Origin: Ignavibacteriota bacterium
Lineage (GTDB): Bacteria; Bacteroidota; Ignavibacteria; SZUA-365
Reading direction: 5' to 3'
Assembly (NCBI GenBank): GCA_016218045.1
Contig: JACRFB010000046.1
Location: 1 to 64,000 of the forward strand
DNA length: 64,000 nucleotides
Shown: positions 62,963-64,000 of the stretch, in pieces
Numbering within the stretch: position 1 is the first letter of the stretch
Layout of the letters: every line of letters begins with the position of its first letter
Made by a program: the position numbers and the translations under genes
Notes under the pieces: model-generated
Seen by the model: only the letters and a program-made list of their open reading frames with translations
Databases searched by the model: none
What the model was told of the DNA's origin: nothing

Positions 62963-64000
62963 ATGTATATGGTCCGCATCAGCCGTTTACTGCCACTCCT
63001 TTCGGCAGTGGTCGCCGTGCAGGTATCCACCGCGCAGCAGCCGCGTGTGTACATCGCGCCCGACGATCACACGGACTATTTCTGGACGGCCGACGATACA
63101 CAATACCGCGACGGGTTCATCCGCACACTGGATTATTATCTGCGCCTGGCAGATTCCACGGAGAGTTCGGAGGCCGCGCTGCACAGCCGGTGGAACTGCG
63201 ACGGGTGGATGTGGCTGTGGGAGTACAAGGAGAACAAGAGCACGGCCGAGTATGCGCGGCTGCTTGGGCGTATACGCTCGGGACACATCTCGGTGCCGCT
63301 CAACGCGCTCGTCTCGTGTTACGGAGGCATGCCCGCCGAGGCCGTGCTGCGCGGCATGTACTGGCCGGGCACGGTCGAGCGCGAACACGGGCTGCGCTTC
63401 CGTCTGGCTGTCGCAATGGAAAATCAGACGCTGCCGCTGGGCCTCGCGTCGCTGTGGGCGGGAGCGGGCGCCGAGTTCAGTTGGCGCGGCATCTGCGGCT
63501 GCGCGACGCGTGTGCCTGAAGCCGGCGACCGCGAGCACGAGATCTATTGGTACACCGGTCTCGACGGCAGGCGTATTCTCATGAAGTGGCAGTCGATGCC
63601 GTTCGGCAACGCAAACGTCGGTGGCTACGCCGAGGCGCGCGATCCGGCCGCTGCTGTCGATGTCGGAATGGCGATGTGCAACACGCCGCAGTATCCGTAC
63701 AGTGTCGCCGGCTTGTTCGGCGCTGGGTGGGACGACTATACCACGATGACAAACAGCTTCATCCGTGCGGCGCATACGGCGCGGTCATCGGGACGCGATG
63801 TCGTTGTGTCGAACGAGGAGGATTTTTTCGAGAACTTTCGCGCGGTCTACGGTCCGTCGTTGCCCGAGGTGCGGCGCAGTTACGGCAATGAGTGGGAATT
63901 GCTCAGCGCCTCGATGCCCGAGACCAGCGCACGCGTCCGCCGCGCGGCCGAAAAACTGCGCGCGGCCGAATCGATGGCCGTGATGGTCCTGCCGCACGCT
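62963..64000 (+). CDS. GH38-like alpha-mannosidase (partial, runs off window)
   Basis: The frame is open from ATG 62963 to the end of the window (at least 346 residues). A leader (about 1-25, ending VSTAQQ) is followed by PDDHTDYFWTADD, which fits the metal-binding start of the GH38 N-terminal domain. SRWNCDGWMWLWEYKENKS and NALVSCYGGMPAEAVLRGMY are also GH38-like. The substrate would be alpha-mannosides. ATG 62969 is an alternative start. It shares a 100-base divergent spacer with the DUF4838-type gene, so the two may be co-regulated. Confidence 0.78.
   Translation, partial: MYMVRISRLLPLLSAVVAVQVSTAQQPRVYIAPDDHTDYFWTADDTQYRDGFIRTLDYYLRLADSTESSEAALHSRWNCDGWMWLWEYKENKSTAEYARLLGRIRSGHISVPLNALVSCYGGMPAEAVLRGMYWPGTVEREHGLRFRLAVAMENQTLPLGLASLWAGAGAEFSWRGICGCATRVPEAGDREHEIYWYTGLDGRRILMKWQSMPFGNANVGGYAEARDPAAAVDVGMAMCNTPQYPYSVAGLFGAGWDDYTTMTNSFIRAAHTARSSGRDVVVSNEEDFFENFRAVYGPSLPEVRRSYGNEWELLSASMPETSARVRRAAEKLRAAESMAVMVLPHA

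Overview
The window is GC-rich bacterial chromosome (by eye high fifties percent G+C), apart from a visibly AT-richer patch at about 17.56-20.9 kb. The organism is a member of the Bacteroidota/Ignavibacteriota/Kapabacteria part of the FCB group. Fourteen predicted secreted proteins end in a type IX secretion (T9SS, Por) C-terminal sorting domain, with the usual YPNPF-like turn and a closing PGVYF-like strand. I cannot resolve the lineage further. No T9SS machinery gene, rRNA or ordinary tRNA is visible.

Layout. 0-8 kb: mazG, a heparinase II/III-like T9SS protein, a Lon-like ATP-dependent protease and the tmRNA gene ssrA (inferred tag ANYNYALAA). 8-26 kb: a T9SS beta-propeller, a relic zone (orphan sorting domain plus primase-like zinc-finger fragment), an NmrA-like reductase, an HtrA-like protease, a LamG-like T9SS protein, and an AT-rich two-gene island. 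That island is bracketed by two copies of a lipoprotein/beta-barrel gene pair, the left copy being decayed. A 1,075-residue T9SS protein follows. 26-37 kb: an esterase, a long 21-bp minisatellite, a truncated HicB-like antitoxin, further T9SS proteins, a small partner-switching operon (STAS plus HATPase plus TPR), and two related REP-like repeat clusters. One cluster carries a RAYT/IS200-like transposase and the other is its internal-deletion derivative. 37-53 kb: T9SS propeller, metzincin, Rieske, beta-helix and DUF1566-like proteins, an arrestin-like membrane protein, a nonsense-interrupted alpha/beta hydrolase, a radical SAM protein and a steroid-reductase-like membrane protein. 53-64 kb: outer-membrane proteins and a carbohydrate-active group (GH26-like, VWA, DUF4838-like, GH38-like running off the end).

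The most unusual feature is not a protein. Short tandem arrays (7- and 8-bp units such as GGGAGTA, GGTAGAT, GACAGCGG, GAAGAGG) fill many intergenic spaces. In all nine cases where an array directly abuts a stop codon, the G-rich strand is the coding strand of that gene. Between two convergent gene pairs the array switches strand half way, so that each half is G-rich for its own gene. Several arrays fit the simple G-quadruplex pattern. Together with a 110-bp palindromic tandem unit, the RAYT/REP family and the 21-bp minisatellite, this makes the window unusually rich in structured non-coding repeats.

As a working whole, the genes describe a surface- and secretion-oriented cell that degrades polysaccharide and protein outside the cell. 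Apart from ssrA and the Lon-like protease (protein quality control) and mazG (nucleotide-pool cleaning), little here is core metabolism.
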